In this document: positions 7,702 to 15,596 of the stretch, piece by piece | Position numbering within the stretch: position 1 is the first letter of the stretch | How the letters are laid out: every line of letters begins with the position of its first letter | Origin: CAMQRS01 sp964370065 | GTDB taxonomy: Bacteria > Bacillota_I > Bacilli_A > Erysipelotrichales > Erysipelotrichaceae | Assembly: GCA_964370065.1 (NCBI GenBank) | Contig: CAYJGK010000004.1 | Coordinates: 15,323 to 79,322, forward strand | Direction: 5' to 3' | DNA: 64,000 nucleotides | Program-made: the position numbers and the translations under genes | Notes under the pieces: model-generated | What the model saw: the letters and a program-made list of their open reading frames with translations, nothing else | Database searches by the model: none | What the model was told of the DNA's origin: nothing

Positions 7702-7726
7702 TAGAAGATATAAAGTAGGTGATAAG

Positions 7727-8092
7727 ATGCAATTAGGAGAATCATTAGAAGACTACTTAGAATGCATATATATATTGCATAAACTAGGTAAGGTTAGATC
7801 CATTGATGTAGCAAAGCGTTTAGACGTTTCTAAACCTAGCGTAAATAAAGCTATCAATGTATTAAAAGAAAAACAGTTATTAACACAAGAATCATATGGG
7901 GATATTCGTTTAACACAATCCGGTATTGAATTGGCACAAAGCATTTTAACGCGCCATGAAAAAATTTCTCAGTTTTTAAAAGAAATCCTACATGTTAGTG
8001 AGGAAATTGCTGATGCAGATGCTTGTAAAATTGAACATGTCATTAGTGAGGAAACTTTTCATAAAATGATTGAAGTATTAGATAATAAGTAA
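7727..8092 (+). CDS. DtxR/MntR-family metal-dependent transcription regulator
   Basis: A 121-residue regulator of the iron/manganese-dependent DtxR family. The winged helix-turn-helix is at about residues 20-65 (RSIDVAKRLDVSKPSVNKAINVLKEKQLL). Candidate metal ligands resemble MntR: Asp9 and Glu12 in SLEDYLE, a His in LTRHEK, and Cys/Glu/His in ADACKIEHVIS. There is no C-terminal SH3 domain, as in MntR. It would repress metal uptake genes when metal is plentiful. The feoA promoter at 14.8 kb has two dyads of the type this family binds, so it is a candidate regulator of feoAB. Whether it senses Fe or Mn is not decidable. Confidence 0.88.
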   Translation: MQLGESLEDYLECIYILHKLGKVRSIDVAKRLDVSKPSVNKAINVLKEKQLLTQESYGDIRLTQSGIELAQSILTRHEKISQFLKEILHVSEEIADADACKIEHVISEETFHKMIEVLDNK

Positions 8093-8149
8093 GATGTATG
8101 CAATGAATTGTCTCCTATTTGTTGGAGAGGTTAAATTAGGCTAAACTTG

Positions 8150-8187
8150 AGGATTGCTTTCTGTACAATACAGGAAACAATCCTTTT
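8150..8187 (+). terminator. Terminator after DtxR-family gene
   Basis: Stem AGGATTG/CAATCCT (8150-8156, 8177-8183) is extended inward by TTTC-TGTA paired with TACA-GGAAA, and followed by TTTTACTTTT. The 300-bp gene-free stretch 8093-8392 otherwise holds a small TCTCC/GGAGA hairpin (8111-8128) and the terminator of the next gene. Confidence 0.8.
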
Positions 8188-8326
8188 ACTTTTGCCTTCA
8201 TCTAATCTTTTTCTTATAACATAATGTGTTGATAATGATACGCTGTTATTTCAAATACTATTTCTATAGGAAATATCTTCCTTAACTCATGCCTGCCTAT
8301 TCACTTCTCTCTTGTAGTTTTTATCA

Positions 8327-8375
8327 TAAAAAAACTACACCCTTTCTAATTGTCTCCAATTAATGGGGTGCAGTT
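8327..8375 (-). terminator. Terminator of flavoredoxin-rubredoxin gene
   Basis: A long hairpin with outer arms AACT-a-CACC and GGTG-c-AGTT (8333-8375) and an inner TAATTG/CAATTA stem is followed on the minus strand by seven T. Confidence 0.8.
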
Positions 8376-8392
8376 CATACTAGCACATCTTT

Positions 8393-9028
8393 TTATTTTT
8401 GTTCGAACATCTTTTTTGGAACATGGCATAACGGACATGTATAACTATCTAATTCTTCTTCAAAGTTAGGTCCATCATATACATATCCACAAACACTACA
8501 TACCCACTTAGGAGTAGTAGACAACTCTTCTTCCTGATATGTTGGTGCTTTTTTTGGTGCTTTACCTTTTAACACATTATGATAATACGCATATGTCATA
8601 GAAGGTTGTTCACTGACTACTTGTGCATCAATTACTTTTGCTAAGTAAACTGTATGTGTATTAGCATCCATACTAGATACTACTTCACAATATAAATGTG
8701 CATTTGCTCCTTTTGAAACAACTGCTAATTCATGAAAATAAGTATTATCTACCTGACTCCATTTATCGTGATCCATACCACAAACAAATCCTAATGCAGA
8801 AATAACGTTAGGATCCACATCTTCACTTAATACTGATATCGTGAACTTTTGCTCCTTTTCAATTAATGCGTGAGTATAGTTCTCTTTATTCATACTAATA
8901 GCGATTAGCGGATCAACTGAATTTATTTGAAAGGTCGTATTAATAATACACCCGCAATCTCTAGATCCTTCTTTCACACCTACTGCATACAATCCATAAC
9001 TTAAATCGTATAATGCATTTTGATCCAT
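8393..9028 (-). CDS. hrb: Flavoredoxin-rubredoxin fusion (high-molecular-weight rubredoxin)
   Basis: Two domains in one 211-residue cytoplasmic protein. Residues 1-155 form a flavin reductase-like FMN-binding domain (MDQNALYDLSYGLYAVG start, CGCIINTTFQINSVDP). Residues about 170-211 form a rubredoxin with the CxxCG and CPLC pairs that hold one Fe(Cys)4 (WVCSVCGYVYDG ... YTCPLCHVPKKMF). Known fusions of this kind pass electrons from NAD(P)H to flavodiiron proteins that remove O2 or NO. No flavodiiron protein is in the window. It is a single-gene unit. Assignment to the family is strong; the partner is inferred. Confidence 0.88.
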   Translation of the reverse strand: MDQNALYDLSYGLYAVGVKEGSRDCGCIINTTFQINSVDPLIAISMNKENYTHALIEKEQKFTISVLSEDVDPNVISALGFVCGMDHDKWSQVDNTYFHELAVVSKGANAHLYCEVVSSMDANTHTVYLAKVIDAQVVSEQPSMTYAYYHNVLKGKAPKKAPTYQEEELSTTPKWVCSVCGYVYDGPNFEEELDSYTCPLCHVPKKMFEQK

Positions 9029-9105
9029 ATCTATTTCTCCTTTTATTACTTTTGTAATTATATTTTAATTATCTCATAAAAATAGAAGAAAACAACTATT
9101 TTGAC

Positions 9106-10950
9106 TTATCCTTTGATCACCATCGCTAAGACCGCAATATCAGCAGGATTCACTCCGCTAATACGGCTTGCTTGTCCTAGTGTTACGGGTTGCACCTCTT
9201 TTAATTTTTGATGCGCCTCTAAAGATAAGTTATCAATCGCATCATAATCGATATGTTCAGGAATTAGCAATGCATCCATATTTCTTAGCTTTTCTGCTTC
9301 TTTTAATGCTTTTACTATATAACCCTCGTACTTTGCATTAATTTCAATAGCTTGCGCTACATCATGGTCAATTTTTAATTCAATGTATGGCTCCAACCCT
9401 GCAATGCTTACACGTGGTCTTTTAATTAGCGCTAAGGCAGAAATACCTTCACTTAATGTATCATATTGTATACTATGTAAATAGTTATTCACGCTACTTT
9501 TTGGAGTGAAACGAATGGCTTCTAATTTCTGTTTTACTTGTTCAATTTGATTTTTTTTATGTTTAAATTGCGCATATTGTTTTTCACCTAATAAACCAAT
9601 TCGATATCCCTGTTCGCTTAGTCGTTCGTCTGCATTATCATGTCTTAATAATAAACGATACTCACTTCTACTAGTCAACAATCGATAAGGCTCTTTTGTT
9701 CCTTTGGAACATAAGTCATCTATTAGAACACCTAGGTAAGCTTCATCTCTTCTCAATACAAAAGGCTCTTTTCCATCTATTTTTAAACAAGCATTGATCC
9801 CAGCCAATAAACCTTGTCCCGCAGCTTCTTCATAACCACTTGTACCATTAATTTGTCCAGCTGTATATAAGTTTTCAATTCGTTTATTTTCTAATGTTAC
9901 TTTCATTTGTAATGGATTAATGGCATCATATTCAATTGCATATGCATAAATTTCAATTTCCGCATGTTCTAACCCAGGTAATGAATGAATCATCTCTTCT
10001 TGTATTGCATAAGGCATACTTGTAGAGAACCCTTGTACATAAGTTGTATCTAAACTCAACGATTCTGGTTCTAAAAACAGTTGATGTCTTTCTTTATCGT
10101 GAAAACGCACTAACTTATCTTCAATACTTGGGCAATAACGTGGTCCTACCCCTTCTACTAATCCAGAGTACATGGCACTCTCCTTTAGATTATTATTTAT
10201 TATTTCATGTGTTTTGGGGCTTGTATACGTTAAATAACAAACCGCCTGTTCTTCTATAGGTAAAATCTCTTTTGTTTCATATGAGAAGGACACAAACATA
10301 TCACTACCAGGTTGTAACTCTGTTTTAGAAAAATCAATTGTACTGGTTTTAACCCGAGCAGGCGTTCCTGTTTTTAAACGAAATGTTTCTAATCCTAAAT
10401 CGCGTAGTGATTGTGACAATAAGTTTGTAGTTGGTTCTTGATCAGGCCCACTATCAATAGCTTCATGTCCTATTAATATTTTACCACTCATATACGTACC
10501 AGTTGTTAGAATAACTGCTCTCGCCTCTACAATTAAACCATCACTTTGTTTCACTCCAATAATTTTATTATTTTCAGCAACTACTTCATGTATCATCATT
10601 TCACGCACTTCTAAATTTGGCGTATGCAATACTTTGTCTTGCATGTACTTTGCATATTCTAATTTATCACTTTGCACACGCAAACATTGTACACCAGGAC
10701 CTTTATTCGTATTCAACATTTTAAATTGAATTGCTGTAGCATCAGCTGCTTTCCCCATTTCTCCTCCTAGTGCATCTATTTCACGCACCACGATTCCTTT
10801 AGCGGGACCTCCAACACTAGGGTTACAAGGCATCTTTGCAATATTTTCAATACTCAAAGAATACAAGACTGTTTTTTTATTTAAACGGGCACAGGCTAAT
10901 GCAGCTTCCACCCCTGCATGTCCTCCTCCAACTACGATTACATCGATCAT
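9106..10950 (-). CDS. mnmG: tRNA uridine-5-carboxymethylaminomethyl modification enzyme
   Basis: FAD enzyme that with MnmE modifies the wobble uridine (cmnm5U34) of several tRNAs. The 614 residues begin with the dinucleotide fold VVGGGHAGVEAALA. The family block MPCNPSVGGPAKGIVVREIDALGGEMGK follows at about 40-67. NTNKGPGVQCLRVQSDK and TGTYMSGKI lie near 80-160. The ends match the C-terminal helical MnmE-binding domain. Read as a single gene with AGGTGG before the ATG; mnmE is not in the window. Confidence 0.97.
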   Translation of the reverse strand: MIDVIVVGGGHAGVEAALACARLNKKTVLYSLSIENIAKMPCNPSVGGPAKGIVVREIDALGGEMGKAADATAIQFKMLNTNKGPGVQCLRVQSDKLEYAKYMQDKVLHTPNLEVREMMIHEVVAENNKIIGVKQSDGLIVEARAVILTTGTYMSGKILIGHEAIDSGPDQEPTTNLLSQSLRDLGLETFRLKTGTPARVKTSTIDFSKTELQPGSDMFVSFSYETKEILPIEEQAVCYLTYTSPKTHEIINNNLKESAMYSGLVEGVGPRYCPSIEDKLVRFHDKERHQLFLEPESLSLDTTYVQGFSTSMPYAIQEEMIHSLPGLEHAEIEIYAYAIEYDAINPLQMKVTLENKRIENLYTAGQINGTSGYEEAAGQGLLAGINACLKIDGKEPFVLRRDEAYLGVLIDDLCSKGTKEPYRLLTSRSEYRLLLRHDNADERLSEQGYRIGLLGEKQYAQFKHKKNQIEQVKQKLEAIRFTPKSSVNNYLHSIQYDTLSEGISALALIKRPRVSIAGLEPYIELKIDHDVAQAIEINAKYEGYIVKALKEAEKLRNMDALLIPEHIDYDAIDNLSLEAHQKLKEVQPVTLGQASRISGVNPADIAVLAMVIKG

Positions 10951-11031
10951 TTAACCACCTACTTTGCCATATTATTATACTACAAGTTCAAAGAAAGTAA
11001 AAAGAAACTTCATATGTTTTGGAATAAAACA

Positions 11032-11059
11032 AAGAACTAGTTATCACTAACTAGTTCTT
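11032..11059 (-). terminator. Intrinsic terminator of ychF
   Basis: An 11-bp perfect stem AAGAACTAGTT/AACTAGTTCTT (11032-11042, 11049-11059) is followed by TTTGTTTTATT on the minus strand, directly after the ychF stop. Confidence 0.85.
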
Positions 11060-11062
11060 ATC

Positions 11063-12163
11063 TTATACATTAAATCTAAAGTGCATGACATCTCCATCTT
11101 TAGTTACATACTCTTTTCCTTCTAAACGTAATTTTCCTGCATCCTTTACTGCCCCTTCACTACCTAAAGCAAAGATATCATCACATGCATATACTTCTGC
11201 ACGAATAAACCCACGTTCAAAATCTGTATGAATAACTCCAGCACATTGTGGCGCTTTCATTCCTTTTTTAAATGTCCAAGCACGTACTTCTTGTACTCCT
11301 GCAGTAAAATAAGTACATAAGTCTAACATGTGGTAACTCGCCTTAATAACTTTATCCAAACCGCTTTCACTGATTCCTAGTTCTTCTAAGAAGATAGCTT
11401 TGTCTTCTGCATCTAAAGCACTTAACTCTTCTTCTATTTTTGCACACACAGCTACAACATCATTATTTTCACTAGCTGCTAGTTCTTTTACACGTACATA
11501 ATACGGATTGTTATCAGGGTTTGAAATTTCTTCTTCACTCATATTAGCAACATAAATCATAGGTTTTAAAGTCAACAATTGGAATCCTTTAACAATTTCC
11601 ATTTCTGTATCATTTAGTTCTACACTTCTCGCTGGTCTACCTTCTTTTAAAGCTTCTTTAATTTTAACTAACACTGCTTGCTCTGCAATTGCTTCTGCTT
11701 CTCTTTGTTTTACTTTACGTTCCACTTTACTTAAGCGATTGTCTACACTTTGTTCATCAGCAATAACTAACTCTAAATTAATGGTTTCAATATCACGAAT
11801 TGGATCTACATTTCCATCTACATGAGTAATGTTATCGTCATCAAAACAACGAACTACATGACAAATCGCATCCGTTAAACGAATGTTGCTCAGAAATTTA
11901 TTTCCTAGCCCTTCTCCTTGACTTGCTCCTTTTACTAATCCTGCAATATCAGTAAATTCAAATGTTGTATAAATCGCTTTTTTAGTTCCTACAATTTCAA
12001 CTAATTGATCAACTCTTGTATCAGGAACTTCTACTACTCCTACATTCGGTTCTATTGTCGCAAATGGATAGTTTGCTGCTTCCACTTGTGATTTTGTTAT
12101 TGCGTTAAATAATGTTGATTTCCCTACATTGGGTAATCCTACAATTCCTGCTGTTAATGCCAT
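11063..12163 (-). CDS. ychF: Ribosome-associated P-loop ATPase/GTPase YchF (Obg-like)
   Basis: Obg-family P-loop protein that prefers ATP in characterised homologues and associates with ribosomes and stress responses. Motifs are GLPNVGKSTLFNAIT (G1), DIAGLVKGASQGEGLGNKFL (G3 region) and ANMSEEE, where the GTPase NKxD is replaced by NxxE as is normal for YchF. A TGS domain ends the protein. A TTG at 12181 is in frame, but the ATG at 12163 gives the canonical start MALTAGIVGLPN and 366 residues, the usual length. Confidence 0.96.
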   Translation of the reverse strand: MALTAGIVGLPNVGKSTLFNAITKSQVEAANYPFATIEPNVGVVEVPDTRVDQLVEIVGTKKAIYTTFEFTDIAGLVKGASQGEGLGNKFLSNIRLTDAICHVVRCFDDDNITHVDGNVDPIRDIETINLELVIADEQSVDNRLSKVERKVKQREAEAIAEQAVLVKIKEALKEGRPARSVELNDTEMEIVKGFQLLTLKPMIYVANMSEEEISNPDNNPYYVRVKELAASENNDVVAVCAKIEEELSALDAEDKAIFLEELGISESGLDKVIKASYHMLDLCTYFTAGVQEVRAWTFKKGMKAPQCAGVIHTDFERGFIRAEVYACDDIFALGSEGAVKDAGKLRLEGKEYVTKDGDVMHFRFNV

Positions 12164-12240
12164 ATTATCACTCTCTTTCAACTGTTATAGTTTACCTTTT
12201 TTTTATGGAATACGCAAGGTAATTTACAAGGAAATAAAGA

Positions 12241-12268
12241 AAAAGCGAACGTCATTACGCGTTCGCTT
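12241..12268 (-). terminator. Terminator of feo operon
   Basis: A 9-bp stem AAGCGAACG/CGTTCGCTT (12243-12251, 12260-12268) is followed by TTTTCTTTATTT on the minus strand, 52 bp after the small Feo-associated gene. Confidence 0.8.
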
Positions 12269-12320
12269 CCGATTGTAAATATTTTTATTTCAGGTAGGAC
12301 TAAAATAGAGGGTTTACTTA

Positions 12321-12470
12321 CTAATCGTGTTTATGTGAGCATTTTTTTGAGCAACTCTTTGCCGATGAGCACCCTACGCACTTCACACCTTTTCTTTTTT
12401 GTATAATAATATAAGCGCTAGCTAATACTAAAATGCCTATAATTATTCCTAATACAATAATATCGTTCAT
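12321..12470 (-). CDS. FeoB-associated Cys-rich membrane protein, 49 aa
   Basis: A very short gene: an N-terminal transmembrane helix (residues 4-23, MNDIIVLGIIIGILVLASAY), a basic stop-transfer QKRKG, and a Cys-rich tail KCVGCSSAKSCSKKCSHKHD with four Cys and two His. This layout is that of the FeoB-associated Cys-rich peptides found behind feoB in Firmicutes; a role in Fe(II) transport or complex assembly is presumed. GGAG lies before the ATG, and the gene starts 33 bp after feoB in the same direction, just before the operon terminator. Confidence 0.88.
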   Translation of the reverse strand: MNDIIVLGIIIGILVLASAYIIIQKRKGVKCVGCSSAKSCSKKCSHKHD

Positions 12471-12503
12471 TTTGCATCTCCTTAATCGAGTGCTTGACTC
12501 GAA

Positions 12504-14501
12504 TTATTTAGAATTTAATTTATATTCGTTTACTTTCGCATTTCCTTTTTTAATTAAGGATACAACGATTGCACATAATGCAATTACGATCGCTAATCCA
12601 AGGATAAATCCATCACCTAACGATTGTGTTGTGATTAATGTTCCCATTTGGTAAACAAGGAATGCAGACACATATCCAACACCAAGTTGTAAAGCTACTC
12701 CACCTAATAACCATTTTTTGCTTTGCATTTCTGAGTTCATCGCTCCAATTGCAGCAAAACATGGCGGTGTAAATAAATTGAAAATTAAGTAAGCTAATGC
12801 TGATACTGAAGTTAATCCCATGATTGTCGCTACATCACTTGCGCCAGCAACTAATGCTAACTCTTCTGTATCAATAAAGTTTGTAATTCCATAAACAACG
12901 GCTAATGTACCCACTACATTTTCTTTTGCGATAAATCCTGTAATGGCTGCTGCAGCTAATTGCCATACTCCAAATCCTAACGGAATAAATATGATAGCGA
13001 ACGGATTAGCTATCGAAGCTAAAATGGAAGTATGTTCCATACCTTCAGCAACTACTTGGAGTTGCCAGTTGAAACTTTGCATAATTTGTACAACTGCATT
13101 ACACACTAAAATAATTGTACCGGCTTTAATAATGAATGATTTAGCACGCTCTAACATAGAGATAGTCGCTACTTTTAAACTAGGGAATTTATATTCTGGT
13201 AATTCTATAATGAAGAATGATTTTCTGTTTTTAGAACCCGTAATACGTTGTATCAATAAGGCACCTAAAATAATAAATAAAATTCCTAAGAAATACATTA
13301 ATGTTCCAACCCATGATTGGTCTTGGAAAAATGCCCCTGCAAATAATGCAATAACTGGAAGTTTTGCACCACAAGGCATAAATGGAGTTAACATTGCTGT
13401 TGTTCTTCTTTCTCTTTCGTTACGAATTGTACGAGATGCCATAACACCTGGGATTGCACAACCAGTACCAATAATCATTGGAATAATTGATTTACCAGAT
13501 AACCCAACTTTTTTGAAGAAGCGATCCATTACGACAGCAACACGAGCCATATATCCACAGTCTTCTAATAAAGCTAATAAGAAATACATAACCATTACTA
13601 ATGGTAAGAACCCAATTACAGCTCCAAAACCACCGATAATTCCATCTACTAATAATGACTGTAAGAATGGGGATGATCCTTCTACCTGTAAAGACACCCA
13701 ACTAGCAAATTGTTCAATATAAGCACCTAAATAATCTGCAATAGCAGGTCCAATATGAGTTTGTGATAAAGAGAAGATTCCCCACATAATCACCGCAAAG
13801 ATTGGAATTCCTAACCATTTGTTTGCAATTACGCTATCTAATTTATCTTGCGCTGTTTTTTCACGTGTGAACACTTTTCTTGTTTCTACTTTTGCAACTA
13901 AATCATTTACAAAAGCAAAACGCTTACGATCTGCCTCTTCTACTGCTTTTTTATCATTTAATTCAATATCACCTTGTACATATGGTGCGCTTTGCGTTTG
14001 GCTTGCTGCTTCAGTTACAGCTTCCATCAATTCTTTCATTCCTGTTTGTGTAGTAGAAGTTACTTTCACTACTTTACACCCTAATAATGTAGATAATTGT
14101 TGGGCATCAATTTTTGTTTCTTTTTTCTCAGTTAAATCTGTTTTATTCAATGCCACTACAACTGGAATTCCTAATTCTAATAATTGTGTGGTAAAAAACA
14201 AACTACGACTTAAGTTTGTAGAATCTACGATGTTCACAATTACATCCGGTGATTCATTTTTAACATAAGTACTTGTAATACTTTCTTCTGATGTAAATGG
14301 TGACATTGAATAGGCACCTGGTAAATCAACTGCTAATGCTGGTTTTGAAGTGAACGTACTTTTGATTGTACTTTCTCTTTTATCTACAGTTACTCCAGCC
14401 CAGTTTCCTGCTTTTTCATTTTTCCCCGTTAACACATTGTACAAAGTTGTTTTTCCACTATTTGGATTCCCTGTCAACGCTACTTTCATTTGTTTAATCA
14501 T
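12504..14501 (-). CDS. feoB: Ferrous iron transport protein B
   Basis: Fe(II) transporter with an N-terminal G domain and a large membrane domain, 665 residues. The G1 loop GNPNSGKT (residues 11-18), DLPGAYSM (G3) and NKTD (G4) are visible. The membrane part carries the two Gate motifs with Cys (FLPLVMVMYFLLALLEDCGYMAR and GTGCAIPGVMASRTI; FMPCGAKLPV). In-frame codons extend to 14561, but that start is a TTG inside a hairpin; the ATG at 14501 has AAGGAGATTG before it and is chosen. Co-transcribed with feoA upstream and the Cys-rich peptide downstream. Confidence 0.97.
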   Translation of the reverse strand: MIKQMKVALTGNPNSGKTTLYNVLTGKNEKAGNWAGVTVDKRESTIKSTFTSKPALAVDLPGAYSMSPFTSEESITSTYVKNESPDVIVNIVDSTNLSRSLFFTTQLLELGIPVVVALNKTDLTEKKETKIDAQQLSTLLGCKVVKVTSTTQTGMKELMEAVTEAASQTQSAPYVQGDIELNDKKAVEEADRKRFAFVNDLVAKVETRKVFTREKTAQDKLDSVIANKWLGIPIFAVIMWGIFSLSQTHIGPAIADYLGAYIEQFASWVSLQVEGSSPFLQSLLVDGIIGGFGAVIGFLPLVMVMYFLLALLEDCGYMARVAVVMDRFFKKVGLSGKSIIPMIIGTGCAIPGVMASRTIRNERERRTTAMLTPFMPCGAKLPVIALFAGAFFQDQSWVGTLMYFLGILFIILGALLIQRITGSKNRKSFFIIELPEYKFPSLKVATISMLERAKSFIIKAGTIILVCNAVVQIMQSFNWQLQVVAEGMEHTSILASIANPFAIIFIPLGFGVWQLAAAAITGFIAKENVVGTLAVVYGITNFIDTEELALVAGASDVATIMGLTSVSALAYLIFNLFTPPCFAAIGAMNSEMQSKKWLLGGVALQLGVGYVSAFLVYQMGTLITTQSLGDGFILGLAIVIALCAIVVSLIKKGNAKVNEYKLNSK

Positions 14502-14550
14502 AACAATCTCCTTTTTTAAGTTATACAAATCTAACTCATTTCTTAAAATA

Positions 14551-14571
14551 AAACTGTTCAATGAACAGTTT
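14551..14571 (-). promoter_or_regulatory. Hairpin between feoA and feoB
   Basis: A 21-nt inverted repeat, AAACTGTTCA and TGAACAGTTT around one base, lies at the feoA stop codon and runs into TTATTTT on the minus strand. It could act as a partial terminator or an mRNA-processing or stability element setting the feoA:feoB ratio. Confidence 0.55.
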
Positions 14572-14782
14572 AAATCTCAATTAATTCAGCTAAATTTCGA
14601 TCAATATTATAACGCCCATCTTTAATTGCGATAACAAGGCTTTCTCCAACTTTAGAAACTACTGAAATTTCTTCACCTGAATAACATCCTAATGTGAATA
14701 AAAAATCCGTTAACTCTTCATCAATTTTAGAAACTGATTTAATCGTATACGTATTTCCTGAACATCCATTTGCTAATGTCAT
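14570..14782 (-). CDS. feoA: Ferrous iron transport protein A
   Basis: Small SH3-like cytoplasmic partner of FeoB, 70 residues. The sequence shows the family pattern of a glycine/serine-rich start (ANGCSGNTYTIKSV), GCYSGEEISVVSKVGESLVIAIKDGRYNIDRNLAELIEI and no membrane segment. AGGTGAGG precedes the ATG. It is the first gene of the operon and carries the promoter with two candidate metal-regulator operators. Confidence 0.94.
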   Translation of the reverse strand: MTLANGCSGNTYTIKSVSKIDEELTDFLFTLGCYSGEEISVVSKVGESLVIAIKDGRYNIDRNLAELIEI

Positions 14783-14835
14783 AACCTCACCTCTTATCTT
14801 ATCTTAATTCGACTGTAACGTATAATTACAAAGTA

Positions 14836-14864
14836 ATGTTAACACTAGTTAACTTTAATGTCAA
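14836..14864 (-). promoter_or_regulatory. feoA promoter
   Basis: Minus-strand -35 TTGACA (14859-14864, consensus) and -10 TAACAT (14836-14841) have a 17-bp spacer. A candidate operator lies inside the spacer and over the -10. Confidence 0.85.
14839..14852. promoter_or_regulatory. Candidate DtxR-family operator 1 (TTAAC-N4-GTTAA)
   Basis: TTAACACTAGTTAA is an inverted repeat with a four-base centre placed between the feoA -35 and -10, where a bound repressor would block RNA polymerase. Dyads of this kind are bound by DtxR/SloR-type repressors. Confidence 0.65.
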
Positions 14865-14882
14865 TACTTCTGTGCTAAAAAA

Positions 14883-14896
14883 TTAACCGTAGTTAA
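14883..14896. promoter_or_regulatory. Candidate DtxR-family operator 2 (TTAAC-N4-GTTAA)
   Basis: TTAACCGTAGTTAA has the same half-sites as operator 1 and lies 44 bp from it (four turns of helix, same face), upstream of the feoA -35. Confidence 0.6.
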
Positions 14897-14919
14897 CTGT
14901 TTATAATGTTATAACGATA

Positions 14920-15450
14920 TTAAGATGATACTATAACTTTTAAAGGCATAAAACGTAGCATCTTTTTACATTGTGCAACACTATAACTAGGATCATTGGC
15001 TAAAACATCTACTAATGTCGTTTTTACTCCTGCTTTTATATCGGTATCATGAAAACCATTTCTTTTATAAAATGCTAAGCGTTTCACTCTTTGTTCATAA
15101 TTTTTAGCTTTGGGATCCATTGTTTCTATAAATAATACAATTTTTCTATCCTTATATATATGCTGTATTTTACTTAGAATAGCCGAACCATACCCTTTTG
15201 AATGAATCTCATCATTGACTGCTATATAAAATAAAAACACTTCCTCCTTATTTTCAATAATTAAGGACAATCCTACAAACAGCTCTTTATCATAATAGGC
15301 TACAAATTTATAATTTTGTTTCACAGCAGTAATAATACTAATTAACCACATTGCCATTAGCTCCTCTTTGGGAAATACGCGCTTCATAAATTTACCAATT
15401 TCTTTGTATTCTTTTAATTTTCGTGTAATTCGTTTTCCTCTTAATTCCAT
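14920..15450 (-). CDS. GNAT family N-acetyltransferase
   Basis: A 176-residue acetyl-CoA-dependent acetyltransferase fold. The acetyl-CoA loop appears as EIHSKGYGSAILSKIQ near residues 84-99, preceded by the beta-strand FLFYIAVND and followed by IVLFIETMD and AFYKRNGFHD, the usual GNAT order. The substrate is unknown. AAAAGGAG precedes the ATG. It lies between the surface protein and feoA on the same strand and has no obvious terminator of its own, so read-through into feo is possible. Confidence 0.85.
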   Translation of the reverse strand: MELRGKRITRKLKEYKEIGKFMKRVFPKEELMAMWLISIITAVKQNYKFVAYYDKELFVGLSLIIENKEEVFLFYIAVNDEIHSKGYGSAILSKIQHIYKDRKIVLFIETMDPKAKNYEQRVKRLAFYKRNGFHDTDIKAGVKTTLVDVLANDPSYSVAQCKKMLRFMPLKVIVSS

Positions 15451-15548
15451 TTACTCTCCTTTTATAGTATACCTCTTGTATACGTAACCACCTTAACATA
15501 TAGAGTTACTCTATATGCAAGTGATTTTAATAAAATTTTAAATTGTTT

Positions 15549-15581
15549 AAAAAAAGACATAAAACGTGCTTGTTTTATGCC
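15549..15581 (-). terminator. Terminator of surface repeat protein gene
   Basis: A 10-bp stem GACATAAAAC/GTTTTATGCC (one G-T pair, 15556-15565, 15572-15581) is followed on the minus strand by seven T. Confidence 0.85.
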
Positions 15582-15596
15582 TTGCTACACTTAATA

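Noticed and set aside
8126..8148. DtxR-like dyad TTAAATTAGGCTAA downstream of the regulator gene
   Set aside because: It lies after the gene and just before a terminator, not at a promoter, and its half-sites do not match those at feoA.
12943..13722. 259-codon plus-strand ORF opposite feoB
   Set aside because: It is the antisense shadow of feoB; feoB has full family motifs, codon pattern and operon context.
14920..15450. GNAT gene as a toxin (TacT-like) of a toxin-antitoxin pair
   Set aside because: No adjacent ribbon-helix-helix antitoxin gene is present, and its context is ordinary.
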